Assembly: GCA_943735955.1 (NCBI GenBank)
Contig: OX030964.1
Location: forward strand, 4,956,099 to 5,020,098
DNA length: 64,000 bases
From: Piscicola geometra
Lineage: Eukaryota; Annelida; Clitellata; Hirudinida; Piscicolidae
Direction of reading: 5' to 3'
Shown here: in pieces, positions 16,812-32,584 of the stretch
How the letters are laid out: every line of letters starts with the position of its first letter
Position numbering within the stretch: position 1 is the stretch's first letter
The notes under the pieces: generated by a model
Told to the model about the DNA's origin: nothing
Databases searched by the model: none
Seen by the model: only the letters and a program-made list of their open reading frames with translations
Program-made: the position numbers and the translations under genes

Positions 16812-18971
16812 CGACACCAAAGAAATCAAACCTCTGGAGGATATAAAGGTAGACCATCTGATCAACGGCGCTTGCTCGTCTGGCAAAAAGAATCGCCATA
16901 TTTGCACGGTCTGCAACAAGTCGTTTGCGCGTTCGGACGGCGTCAAGCGGCACATGCTCATCCACACTGGAGACAAGCAGTTCGCATGCCAGCAGTGTCC
17001 CAAGCGCTTCATCCAGATGGAACACCTGAAGAAGCATCAGAAGGTGCATTTGAGTGGCAGTCCTCGCAAGCACAACAAGATCGCCTGTCTACCCCAGGTG
17101 AGTTCCAATGCTCTAAACATCATTAATCAGAATATCTTCATGGTGTCTCTAAACAGGGTTCATTGCTCACTCACTCACTCACCCTCATTCATCTCCATAA
17201 CAGCAAGTGTGGCAAGTGCAATCAAGCAGTGCCTGTCTGCCCGAACCGCTCCTTGTCGAGAACAAGATGTTCGAGTGCTCGCAGTGCCATCGCCAGTTCA
17301 AGTACCTCGACAACTGCAAACGACACATCCGCACGCACACAGGCGAACGTCCGTACTTTTGTCCGCTGTGCAACAAGCAGTTTGCACACGCAGGCGCCCT
17401 TCTGCCCCACCAACGTACCCACTCAGGTGTGTGTTGGTTTGTGTGTCTGCGTGTTTGTATGTTTTGTGATCGTGGACAACTGTAGCAGACAATTGATTCC
17501 ATTTATGAAAACTTCTCAGCTATTCAAAACTTTATTGTTCTATTATTATTATTATTTTACTAAGGTATTGTATTAATGACTAAACATCTCTATTGATAAC
17601 TTCAGCATTGTGTAAATGATTCTCAGGTGAGAGACCATTTGAATGCACGGTGTGTTGCAAGCGCTTCACAGTGGCAGGCAACCTCAAAAGACATATGCAG
17701 GTGCTGCGCTGTCCTCTTCATCATATACTCTTAAGCCTACTCTATCCATCTTTTACCCCTTCAATCCATCTTCAACCACTTCCATCCATCTTCTACCCAC
17801 CTCCAAACACTCTCTTCCAACTATCCAACCCACCCTCCAAACCCCCCATCCAACCCACTCCAGATCCACACAGGTGAGCGACCGCATGGCTGTTCCACAT
17901 GCCTAAAGCACTTCTCGCAGGCTGAACACCTCAAGAAGCACATGAAGGTGTGTTCCGTAAGTCCCTTTCCTTACTTTTCTTTGCTTGCTTGATTTATTTA
18001 AAAATTAGTTGTGTATCTATAAGAATAATTATTATTCTATCATCATCATCATTATTATTAGCATCATCATTATTATTCCCATCATCATTATTATTCCCAT
18101 CATCATCTTTTAATCTAAATTTTCGGTAATTCTTCACTCTACTATTTATACTCTAACCCAGACCACAAAGTTAAAGCCACTAACTAGATAATCACAGATA
18201 CTATACTATTTATATTTAATGTGGCCGATATTACCAGTGCATTTCTACACCTAAAACCTCGATGCCTTGCCTCTTTCAACCTCAGCAACTGCAACACAAC
18301 TCCTCCATCTACAGGTGCACAGTGAAGAGCGGCAGCCGAGGGCAGGTCGCAAAAAGCAGATCTTGTTGCTACAACAACAACAGCAACAACAAGCCACCTC
18401 TAGCGCCCTCAACACTCAACAACAACAATCCACCACTACAGTGTTGTCGCAACAACTTATGCATTCCCAACAAACGTTGAGTCAGCTCCCACCACAACAA
18501 CAACCACAGCAACAACAGCCTCAACAATTGACCACCAACGAGCAACCACAACAACTCAACACCCAACAGCTGCAACAGCAGTTGCAACAACAGCAACAAC
18601 AACTTCAAACTGCACACCAGCAACAACCATCGCAAAATGCCAGCCAAATCAACCAATCTCAACAACAACAAGCGACCATTCAAAGCCAACAACCCCAGTT
18701 ATTAGCACAGCAACAACAACAAATCATTCAAAAGCAACAGCAACAACTGCAGAACCTACAACAACACATCCAACAAATGCAACAGTTGCACCAGCAACAA
18801 CTGCAGCAACAACAACAACAATTACAGCAACAACAACAACAGTTTCTGATCAAATTGCAAGAATCTCAAAGCAACAAGCAAGCTCAGCAACAGCAACAAC
18901 AACAAGCTCAACAACAACAACAACTTTTACAACACCATTCCATAATTTTCAAAAAAATTGACAGCAGTTAA
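16812..18971 (+). CDS. C2H2 zinc-finger protein with polyglutamine C-terminus (5' end unresolved)
   Basis: Visible exons are about 16812-17098, 17208-17424, 17628-17700, 17864-17940 and 18315-18971, joined in frame by GT-AG introns. They encode six C2H2 fingers: CTVCNKSF, CQQCPKRF, CSQCHRQF, CPLCNKQF, CTVCCKRF and CSTCLKHF, each with the H-x3-H pair. Fingers 3 to 6 are joined by HTGERP-type linkers, so sequence-specific DNA binding in the nucleus is likely. The last exon turns into a basic GRKKQ segment and about 200 residues dominated by Gln, ending HHSIIFKKIDSS-stop. Introns fall inside the HTGERP linkers, as is common in tandem-finger genes. The first visible exon opens at a phase-bearing acceptor (AAAACAG before TCGACACC), so the N-terminus is missing. 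I cannot assign an orthologue. Confidence 0.85.
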
Positions 18972-19988
18972 TTTAGCTAACATCCAAATCATTGAAAATT
19001 TTTTTAAATAGTTTGAGTTGTGTTTGCTGTTGTGCTAGGGTGGTCTTATAGGTCTCACATCATTTTGGCATCTCCCCACTTACTCCGAACGGACTTAGTG
19101 TGTGTTTAGGAAAATTTAAATTAAAGGTAATCATGCTTCTTCTCCTGATGTGTGTGTCACAGTCATCTCTGCCGTTTGAGTATTTCTCGATACAGTAAGC
19201 TCCTCTTTATATCCGTGCCCAAATTATAACTCTTAACAAATCCGAATTTATTTTTAAAAAAAGATAAAAGTTTAGCAAAATAATTAATTAAATTTATAGT
19301 TATTCAATACTCAAATTTAGAATTCCTACTTCCGCCTATAAACTCAAAAATTCTTGTTGGTTTCAATGTTCGGAAACTGGCAGCTTACCGTTCAACTCTC
19401 TGAGACCGCGTCTTTATTCTACTTGTGGATATATTACGGCCTAATAAATTCTTCCATTTATAATGAGTCTCAGTTATAGTCTATAGTTTTCATTGTTATA
19501 TTTATAAATGTTATGAACTTGTACAAAGTGAAATTTGTTATTTTCTTAATGCTTTGATACATTTCAGGTTTTCAACTTATTTATTTACTACTAAAATAGA
19601 TTGTTGTAGGTCATCATGAATCGAAATTTAGCGAAAAACTGTTGGAATATTTTTTTAATGGAAAAATTACATTTGTAATAAAATACTCTGGTTGATACTC
19701 AAGTCATTTTTTATTGATTTTTATCATTTTTAGTCGAATGATTTGTGGCTTTCAATTAGAAATATTTAGTTAATCTAAAGTTTTTTCACCTTTCAGTTCA
19801 AGAAGTTCTTCAAAAATACTTAAAATAAGCTAGCTTTGTTTCAAAAGTTTGGGACAATTACAAAATTGTTGGAAATCATCTCAAAGCAACTCACGCACTA
19901 CACACTAGACCCCACTAAACCACAACAAAACTAACAAAAAAAGCATCAAAAAGCACCAAAAAACGTACCAACCGGATCCTGCCATCAG
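18972..19988. other. Intergenic spacer
   Basis: Holds the 3' UTR of the zinc-finger gene and the 3' flank of the convergent CYB5D1 gene. No exon or clear repeat seen. Confidence 0.5.
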
Positions 19989-21530
19989 TCAGTCAGTGAC
20001 GGTGAGGTCGTCATTGAAGTAGAGGTGCACGTACTGCACAAAGTCCGTGTCGTTCATCTTGAGACTGTACATCAACTCGTCGTCATCGTGAATTCCATTC
20101 TCATGCAGTGTTTTCTCCATGTCGAGCAGTTTGCCGTCGTACTTCCACGTGTAGCTGCGTGCGTGAGCGTTGTAGGCGAGGTAACGTTGAAGGATCTCGT
20201 TCATCGTCTCTTCTGTGCAGATCTGTTTGAGTGGGTGTGTGTGTGTTCGTGTGTGTTTGAGTGTGTTTGAGTGTGTGTTCGTGTGGGTGGGGAGGCAAAA
20301 TTTGTGTGTGTTCGTCGTCGTGTGTGTGGGTGCGTTAGTGAGATGAGAAATGAAGATGTTGGAAGGACAGCGCAGTCATGACGTTTTGGTGACAAGGGGA
20401 AGAAACACAATTGAAAGTGATTTGACACGTGCAATGAAAAGAAGATAAAAGAAAACGTTAAATATGAAAGCTGACTAAGAAAAAAACCTATTTATTTAAT
20501 CGAAGGTGAGTCCATCTTTCAGTTCCTAAAGATTGTTTGAAACACAATTTTTCAACGAGACAGATCGCACAAACCTCGATGATGTCCTGTTGCGAGGTGA
20601 GAGTGTTGATCACCTTCAACTTCATGCTTTTCTTGCTCAGTCTTCAGGGGTTTGAGACATTGCATGTTTTTTGCATCAATTAAAGTCTTGTCTTTTTTCC
20701 CCACAACACGTTAACCATCGTTTGACATAATGTTAAAATGTTTAACTGTTGCATATACAATAAAACATTTATTTTACAGAAACGCCACTCACACATTCCT
20801 ACTCTTTTCCCGCCAAACTGACGACAAACCTTCCGATGCAGTAGTTTGAATCTTTCCACCAGGGCACTCCGAAGTCGTTGGCCCAGTCAGAGGAGGGGTA
20901 GGGAGGAGGAATGTGCATGTAGCGGCCATGGGGAGCGTAAACGAAGGCAATGTTCGAGAGAGGGTCTATGTACCTGCGAGGCTGTTGTTGTTGTTTTAGT
21001 TGTGGTGGTTGAAAGTGGTGATAGTTGAAGTGGTAGGAGCTGGAAAAGCGCTCTTGAATTCATAGAAAAGTGCTATATAAATGTTTTTGATTGATTGATT
21101 GAAGATCTAATATCTCAAGAAATGGTCAATCATTTATAAAGCAGCATTTATGATGCATCTTTAATCCATATATTCGTCGGACCTCGCCTGTTTTAGCATC
21201 AAACCAGTGCGATATGTCTTTTCCTGCTTCTTCAACCAATGGCTTCATCAACATACTACCTGAACGAAAATTAATTTTCGTTTCAATTCCCTCTCGTTAA
21301 GATGTTTATCATGATTCTAGAAAAATATAGTAATAGTATTAATAGTGTTAATTTAATACATTCATGTTCAAACGTCAATTACTATTTCATTGACCTTTGT
21401 TCTTTTCACTGAGAGAGGTGAGGTTGTAAACTCGGTCTAGGAAAGAGACCCACAGGTCGTCATAAGTGTTGTGGCAAAGGACTTCATAAGAGGTGTAATA
21501 CCTCATCATCGTTATCAACTTCCCCACCAT
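19989..21530 (-). CDS. CYB5D1: Cytochrome b5 domain-containing protein 1
   Basis: Five exons (21530-21395, 21259-21183, 20981-20830, 20641-20575, 20222-19989) join in frame to 221 residues, close to the usual length of about 228. The product shows the family's diagnostic blocks in order: [17 protein letters not shown], the haem-ligand region [20 protein letters not shown] and [20 protein letters not shown], the VINTLTSQ block, and the C-terminal ubiquitin-like [20 protein letters not shown] ending in YFNDDLT. The cytochrome b5-like fold binds haem. The vertebrate and algal proteins are reported in the ciliary axoneme, linked to the radial-spoke stalk region. Start is the first ATG of exon 1 (MVGKLIT). 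Nothing looks broken. Confidence 0.95.
20225..20335. repeat. GTGTGT-rich low-complexity tract
   Basis: Imperfect GT-rich repeat (GTGTGTTTGA units) in the last intron of CYB5D1, next to the acceptor. Confidence 0.8.
21040..21104 (+). repeat. Short interspersed repeat tail (AGTGCTATATAAATG plus TGATTGA)
   Basis: AAGCGCTCTTGAATTCATAG, then AAAGTGCTATATAAATG and (TGATTGA)n. It resembles the tails at 6660, 11360, 16240 and 56110. It lies in an intron of CYB5D1. Confidence 0.6.
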
Positions 21531-22680
21531 TTTAAAGATTTGTAAATACTTTTTTCATTCAATTGAGGAATATTTTATGATATTAGTTAGAAGTTAATTC
21601 AGGAAACTATGCAAATATGAAAGAGTTCAATCGAAATGATTTCGAAATAATATTTTGTCGTTAAAGACGCTTTTATAATACATTGGTTACATTTTACATA
21701 TTAAAATATATTATTATATTTTATTTTAAAGAAGTTAGTATTGATTTATGTTTTTTTATGAATTTCATATAAATTAAAATATGAAAACTATACTAAATTA
21801 TTTCTGGTATTAATTTTTAAAAGCAAGAGATTCGAGTTATTCGTTGAATAAACAAAATAACAATTATTTCATTTTGATTCTAAAAACATCCCATTTTATT
21901 AGCACATGTCCAATTTTAAAAAAGTGGTCATTAAAGAGGCAGAATCTTTCTCGCCTGAAGAATTCTTGTCCACCACCGTCTGCAAAACTGGAAGTTTTTA
22001 AGTCATTTAAATACTTCATTATTTAGTTTAAACATTGCAATAAAATTATAGAGTTATTCAATTGAGTTTGCATTTTGTTTCTAAGACGAAAAACGAGTTA
22101 ATTCATAAGGAATTGTATTTGAAAATCCTGTAAGGTGAACCTACAAATAATTCCAAGAAACGCAATAAACTATTTTAAAATATTGTTAATATACATTACA
22201 TATTTTATTATAAAAATTAAGACAGACAGGCACACAAGCAACAAGGAGATGAGTCATGCTGTTCTGGAGTACCACAGTAGAGGATATGAGACGCACAGAT
22301 ACGTCTTTTCACGCATTTCCAACTGCCACAACCTGCCCACAGCCTACCTTGGCATTGACCCTCCTGGTGTCTACAACAACAACAACGTCACAGCAGCCCT
22401 CTTCAAACATCACTCACAACAACACACAGGCTTCTATGAAAGCTCACATGTTTTTCCTCCACACTTAAATTATCAAATAAATAAGAAAGTTAAGAAGACA
22501 AAAGGCCTCATGAAGTGATTTTTAAATTATAGTATTTTTAAAAAAATTAAGAATATAACCACTTGAAGTTTACCACTAAATAATAAAATATTATGGAATA
22601 ATAAATAAATCATTTAAAATAAAGTATTAAAAATATTTTCCTTTCCAACATTGAACTGACAATTCCACCCCATACTCCAA
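21531..22680. other. Upstream region of the poly(A) polymerase gene, with a possible 5' exon
   Basis: Mostly AT-rich. At 22252-22515 an open frame (MSHAVLEYHSRGYETHRYVF...) is richer in balanced residues than its surroundings and may be the first coding exon of the downstream gene. I found no phase-compatible donor/acceptor pair, so it is not joined to that gene here. Confidence 0.35.
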
Positions 22681-27302
<4,622 letters not shown>

Positions 27303-28633
27303 GATCTCAGGGGGGAGGGAGTGCTGGCATGAGGGAGATCAGACTCTCATGGTCTCTTAGATTCGATCAACATTCAACGCGAACGTTTTTATTTCGATAC
27401 TCACGTATCTGGCGAGATCACTAATTTATGGGTAGTGGTCATAGCAAGGATGCCTCGCATAGTAGCTAGCTAAGTGCTTGGGCAACTTTCTTGCATTGCT
27501 TGTCTTGAGAGCTCCATCACTATCTCGCTGATATGACCTCCGCTGATCTAGCCTCTCACGACGTGAACTTCATTGCATGCAACATGTTAGTCCATCGTAG
27601 TGTTTTTAACAGGATAGCCTTTTATTTAATTTAGGAAATTAATTCTTCTGCAAGTTTCTACCCATTTAACATCCAACATTCTGTTAGAAGATTTCTAAAT
27701 AGTTCTATATCACGATTTTAAGAATCTTGTATTTTCTTTCAAAATCACATATTTTTGCAGTGTTCTGATGCACATTTGGTTGCATAATTTAAAGTCATTC
27801 TAGTGTAAGACATAAGCGCAATAGCGATGTTTTTCTTTTGCCATGACTACTCCTAATTTGAATGTGCTAAAACTGAATTGAATTACTTAAAAATGAGCAA
27901 AACATCTTCATTTCTTCCATGTATTGAGCCTATGGCAAGCGGGTTGGCTTAGATGGTAAGTCGTTAGACCTGCAACTTAAAGGTCGCCAGTTCGAATCCC
28001 TGTACAGCCAACCGTGAGCTATCATATACCTAGTGTATATGATGCGGTGTTTCACGACTTATGTCGTGCGAGTGGGGCTTCAGTTGCGTGCCCGGGCGCT
28101 ATACAAAACTGACATTATTTATTATTATTCCTCTGGATGACTGACCACAACCCATGCCCTCCTTGGCGGATCGTCCAGGTCAACTGGTGATTCAGTCCCT
28201 GTGGATCTTCCTTATCGAAAAGTTTCGTTTTCAAAATCATTATCGGAAGCGATTTTGTTTTTTATTTATATTAAACTTTGAGGGATTTTTTATTAGGTTT
28301 GCTAAATCAATGGCTAGCATTGTCCTTATTCAATTTGGTAAAGACGAATTTGCTTCTCACTCAAGCTGATTCATATATCATTAAAAAAGCAACAGGTACA
28401 GATTGATACGTAAAAGAATGGAAACAGGACTTTATATAAAAGATTAAAATTCATTGAATAACTTCATATGACCATTATAAACCTGAGACGACTGCTGTAG
28501 TGACATTGAATGAACTTTTATTAAGCACAAAACATGATACATTCAAAGTGGAGACGAGCGCCATTAGAGATAAAGTCCGTTAATACCCCATCATGATAAC
28601 GGACCAAAACTGAGAAGGACGAATACCAAGACT
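27303..28633. other. Intergenic region between convergent genes
   Basis: 3' flanks of the TENT4-like gene (+) and PHB2 (-). No exon seen. Contains the SINE at 27937-28130 and, at 27273-27360, a tRNA-like A-box region overlapping the TENT4 stop. Confidence 0.55.
27937..28130 (+). mobile_element. tRNA-derived SINE, second tail type
   Basis: Head: TTGGCTTAGATGG (A box) and CCAGTTCGAATCC (B box), then CGTGAGCTATCATATACC and AGTGTATATGATGCGGTGTTT, all shared with the copy at 58447-58697. After that it diverges into GTGGGGCTTCAGTTGCGTGC, GGGCGCTATACAAAACTGAC and an (ATT)n end. This is a chimeric SINE or a second subfamily using the same tRNA head. Confidence 0.85.
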
Positions 28634-31600
28634 CTACTTCTTCTTGCCCCTGATCAGTTGCGACTCGAGGCTCTGGTCGTAGTCCATGTCGTTGATGTTG
28701 AGGAGGAGGGTGCCGCTGTGGATGTACACCTTGTTGCGCGAATTTGCGATCTGGCAGTTTCATTGAGTGTCATTTAGTATCATTGGGTATTATTGAGTGT
28801 CATTGAGTATCATTTAGTAATTTAAATTTTTAAATTAATTAAATTAACTTTCTAGTGTGACCAGCAATGAAAAGATGCTTTGACTACTAATAATTAAATA
28901 TGGAAACGAGCCAAAAAGTCAGAACCCAGGTACCCGAAAAGAATAAATAATTAAATCATTAATTAAATCTAAAAGAATCATTAATAAAATCCAAAAGAAT
29001 CATTAATAAAATCTAAAAAAATCATTAATAAAATCTAAAAGAATCATTAATAAAATCTAAATGAATCATGAATAAAATCTAAAAGAATCATTAATTAAAT
29101 AGAAAAGAATCATGAAAAAAATATAAAAGAATCATGAATAAAATCTTTAAAAATCATGAATAAAATCTTAAAAAATCCTTAATTAAATAGAAAAAAATTC
29201 ACTAACTAAATCTTAAAAAATCATTAATTAAATAGAAAAAAATTCACTAACTAAATCGTAATGAATCCCTATTTAAATTAGTTTGAATGCAAAAACACTG
29301 AAGAGCAAGCACTCACAGCTCTGGCAACGTTCTGAGCCGTCCTGATCTTCTTCAGCTTCAAGTAACCAGGGTTTTTCGAGATCGCCTCTCCTATCTGTGT
29401 GTGTGTGTGTGTGTGTGTGTGAGTGTATTTGCATGTGTATGTGCGTGTGTATATGTGAATACTTGTATTTATTGGTATTTATACAAACGATGCCACTGTA
29501 ACTCCCTAACCACCAAAACACTTATTATAATTATAATTCAACCTCTCATTAAGGTGTATAGAACAACAAACTAATACATTCAAACAAGCAAAGTGTCAAA
29601 AACAGAGTAAAAAATGCATTGATGGCACAACATTGCATGCAAACAAATGAAGTTTCAGCAATAAACTAAAACATATATTTGGTAACACTGCACTGACCAG
29701 TTTGGCTGCCTGCGCCTCTCCCTCCGCCTGCACGACCTTCTGTTGCCTCTCCTGCTTCGCCTTCTCCACGATGTACTGCGCTCTCTGAGCCTCTTGCTGC
29801 GCGATCTGTGCCATGGTGTTTTTGTTTTTGCGATTAGAATAAGTAGTATGATTCTAATTGTAGTTAACTAATTCAGTTATAAAACAGCACACCCAAGCCA
29901 CCACACACATTACACTCCCAGGCACACCCATCCCCCCCCCCCACACACACACACACTCCCCCCCCACACCTGCTTCGCCTCTACGGCTTGCGTGTACATG
30001 GGACCAAAGGCTAGTTCGGTGATGGCGACGTCGTCGAGGATGATGTTGAAGTCCTTGGCGCGATCGATCAACTCCTTGCGCACCAGCAAACTCACCTGTG
30101 AGCAGATAAAATGCAATATAACAAGAACATTAATTTTTGTTATTAATAATAATAACTCTTATAAAATAATTATAATAAAATAATTATGAAATAATTATAA
30201 TGAAACAATTATGAAATAATTATAATGAAATAATTATAATGAAATAATTATAATGAAATAATTATAATGAAATAATTATAATGAAATAATTATAATGAAA
30301 TAATTACAATAAAATAATTATAATAAATTATTATAAAATAATTATTATAAAATAATTATTATAAAATAATTATTATAAAATAATTATTATAAAATAATTA
30401 TTATAAAATAATTATTATAAAATAATTATTATAAAATAATTATTATAAAATAATTATTATAAAATAATTATTATAAAATAATTATTATAAAATAATTATT
30501 ATAAAATAATTATTATAAAATAATTATTATAAAATAATTATTATAAAATAATTATTATAAAATAATTATTATAAAATAATTATTATAAAATAATTATTAT
30601 AAAATAATTATTATAAAATAATTATTATAAAATAATTATTATAAAATAATTATTATATGAAAATTATTGTAAGCATTTCTGGAGGCTATATAGAAGCGAC
30701 AATTATAATTATCTTCATAGTGGCTTATAGCTAAGCTCCAAAACCATTGAGAAATAACTAAAACTATTGAATAAAACCACATAAGAAATTCTTCTGCTTT
30801 CAAATGAAATAATGGTCAAATATGTGTGTGTGTGTGTGTGTGTGTGTGCCATAAAGCAGTTTCACCTGCTGTCTCTGGGTGATGAGCTGAGAAGCGTTGA
30901 ACTTCGCGACGACACTCTTCAGCACCTGGATGGATGATGCCATTAAATGCTGGAGCAGAAAATACATACTCCGTGATACATATCTATATACCTTTAACAA
31001 CCCCCATTTATGCCATGGAATCTCCCATCAGATAATATATATTCCGTGATTATTATATATTTATCAAGCCCACTCATTGACCATCATAGAACCACAAAGG
31101 CACTAAACTCACTAACTAAAACTGACAAAACTTGTTAAAATTAAATTCAAATAACACTAATAACAAACCTCATTACAAATGGAAGGAAGCACTTTTTCTC
31201 CATAGAAGGTACCCAGTTGGCGGTGGATGTTGGGCAGTTGTGGCCAGTCAGGTCGTGAGAGCACTCTCAAGGAAATGTCTACCATCTGCAGATCTGTGGG
31301 GTTTGGGAAAAAATAAAAAAATGTGAACAAAATGGCAATGTTATGAATGACAATGAGTTAATCTTGAAAGTCCAAAAACAGTCAGTCTACATTTTTAACC
31401 TTTACTGCCAGTTTTTGAAGAGATATTGGATGGTTTGGCTCTAATATCATAAATGATTGGATACTGGAACCAGGGGATTCTGAAATTTATTTTCATTTAT
31501 ATTTTATAATCAAATTAAGCCATTTGATTAGTTTTAAAAGTTTATGGTGCGCATTATGTGATCAAAATTAATTTAATCTTAAAACCTGAAATGAAGTCCT

Positions 31601-31901
31601 TCCCTGTAGATGTCATTTTGAATGCCTCCAAGCCTACTGAAGATGATGGCACGGTGACCACCATCCACTTTAGGTTATATTTTGGAATGCTTTCATAATT
31701 GCATCAACTGACTTATGAAAATTTACAAAACGAAAAAGATATATGAATAGAATTAAAATTTTAAACTAGCGACAAACCTGTGTAGAAAGAGTTTGAAGCG
31801 GCGACTGCCAAGCCTCCAGCCAATGCCAGAAGACCCAAACCGGCACCTGCCCCCTTTCCACCCTTTGCCAACTTGCTTGCTACATCGCTAAGTTTATCCA
31901 T
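28634..31901 (-). CDS. PHB2: Prohibitin-2
   Basis: Nine exons (31901-31778, 31667-31586, 31479-31400, 31293-31169, 30925-30866, 30095-29970, 29805-29698, 29394-29317, 28750-28634) total 900 bases, or 299 residues. This is the typical PHB2 length. Blocks in order: an N-terminal hydrophobic anchor ([16 protein letters not shown]), [14 protein letters not shown], the PHB/SPFH core ([19 protein letters not shown]), [26 protein letters not shown], the coiled coil [15 protein letters not shown]...[10 protein letters not shown], and [18 protein letters not shown]1 and PHB2 form ring complexes in the mitochondrial inner membrane, acting as scaffold and in mitophagy. Start is [10 protein letters not shown]. 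Gene intact. The fifth intron (between exons 5 and 6) carries a 14-bp minisatellite. It is head-to-head with the fucolectin/WSC gene, 683 bases apart. Confidence 0.97.
28945..29265. repeat. About 22-bp AT-rich minisatellite
   Basis: Around a dozen degenerate units of AAAAGAATCATTAATAAAAT in the last intron of PHB2. Confidence 0.85.
30165..30660. repeat. 14-bp ATAAAATAATTATT minisatellite
   Basis: Starts as 15-bp AATAATTATAATGAA units, then switches to more than 20 nearly perfect 14-bp ATAAAATAATTATT units, in an intron of PHB2. The homogeneity of the second part suggests recent expansion. Confidence 0.95.
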
Positions 31902-32584
31902 TATAGAATGAGTTTGTAATCTTATTAGAAATATTTAAAACTAAATTGAAAGCCTGACTTGCACGACCTTCGGAGTTAAAATGTAGAAAACGTGAAGTAA
32001 AAATGGCAACTTATAAAAGCGCTTAACTCTATTAATCTTCGTTGATTATGATTTACGACTTTCTTTCCGAGCTCTTCATTTAGTTAATGATACATTTAGT
32101 TGAATCAAAATATTTTTTATACTATAAAATATCATGAAGACATTATAATTTAATTAGTAGAAAGTTTACCTGTGAGTAGTAGAAATGCACCCAATCAACC
32201 CTCAACCTCTCCTTGCATCCAATCAGCCACCCTCGAGAGTGGGTGCATCCGAAAAAATTAAATTTTAAAGAACAGAGAAAATTTCACTAATTATAGTTAT
32301 TTTTAAAAAGTGTCATTTCATATAATACCTATTTCTTTGAAATAGAAAAAATAAAATGAATTTAAACAGATTATTATAAAAAAACAAAAGTATAGAATGT
32401 TACAAGTTAGTTAATTGCAGAAAAATAACTTTTTGAAAGATCAACGTCACTAACATAAGAAAACTATAAACAACCAACAAATAAACATGAAATAAAAGCA
32501 ACTCTCAAATAAACAGAAACTAAAATCACTCAATTTTTTAATTATGTTTTATTTTAAATTTAAAAACAAAAAGCAAAACGTTTC
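31902..32584. promoter_or_regulatory. Shared upstream region of divergent PHB2 and fucolectin/WSC gene
   Basis: No exon seen. The 683-base AT-rich spacer separates two divergent start codons and probably carries both promoters. The lectin-array promoter motif is absent here. Confidence 0.4.

Noticed and set aside
27940..28015. A functional tRNA gene
   Set aside because: A and B boxes are present, but the stems are imperfect and the sequence continues into a repeated SINE body.
30165..30660. CRISPR array
   Set aside because: Directly adjoining 14-bp repeats without spacers in a eukaryotic intron; a minisatellite.
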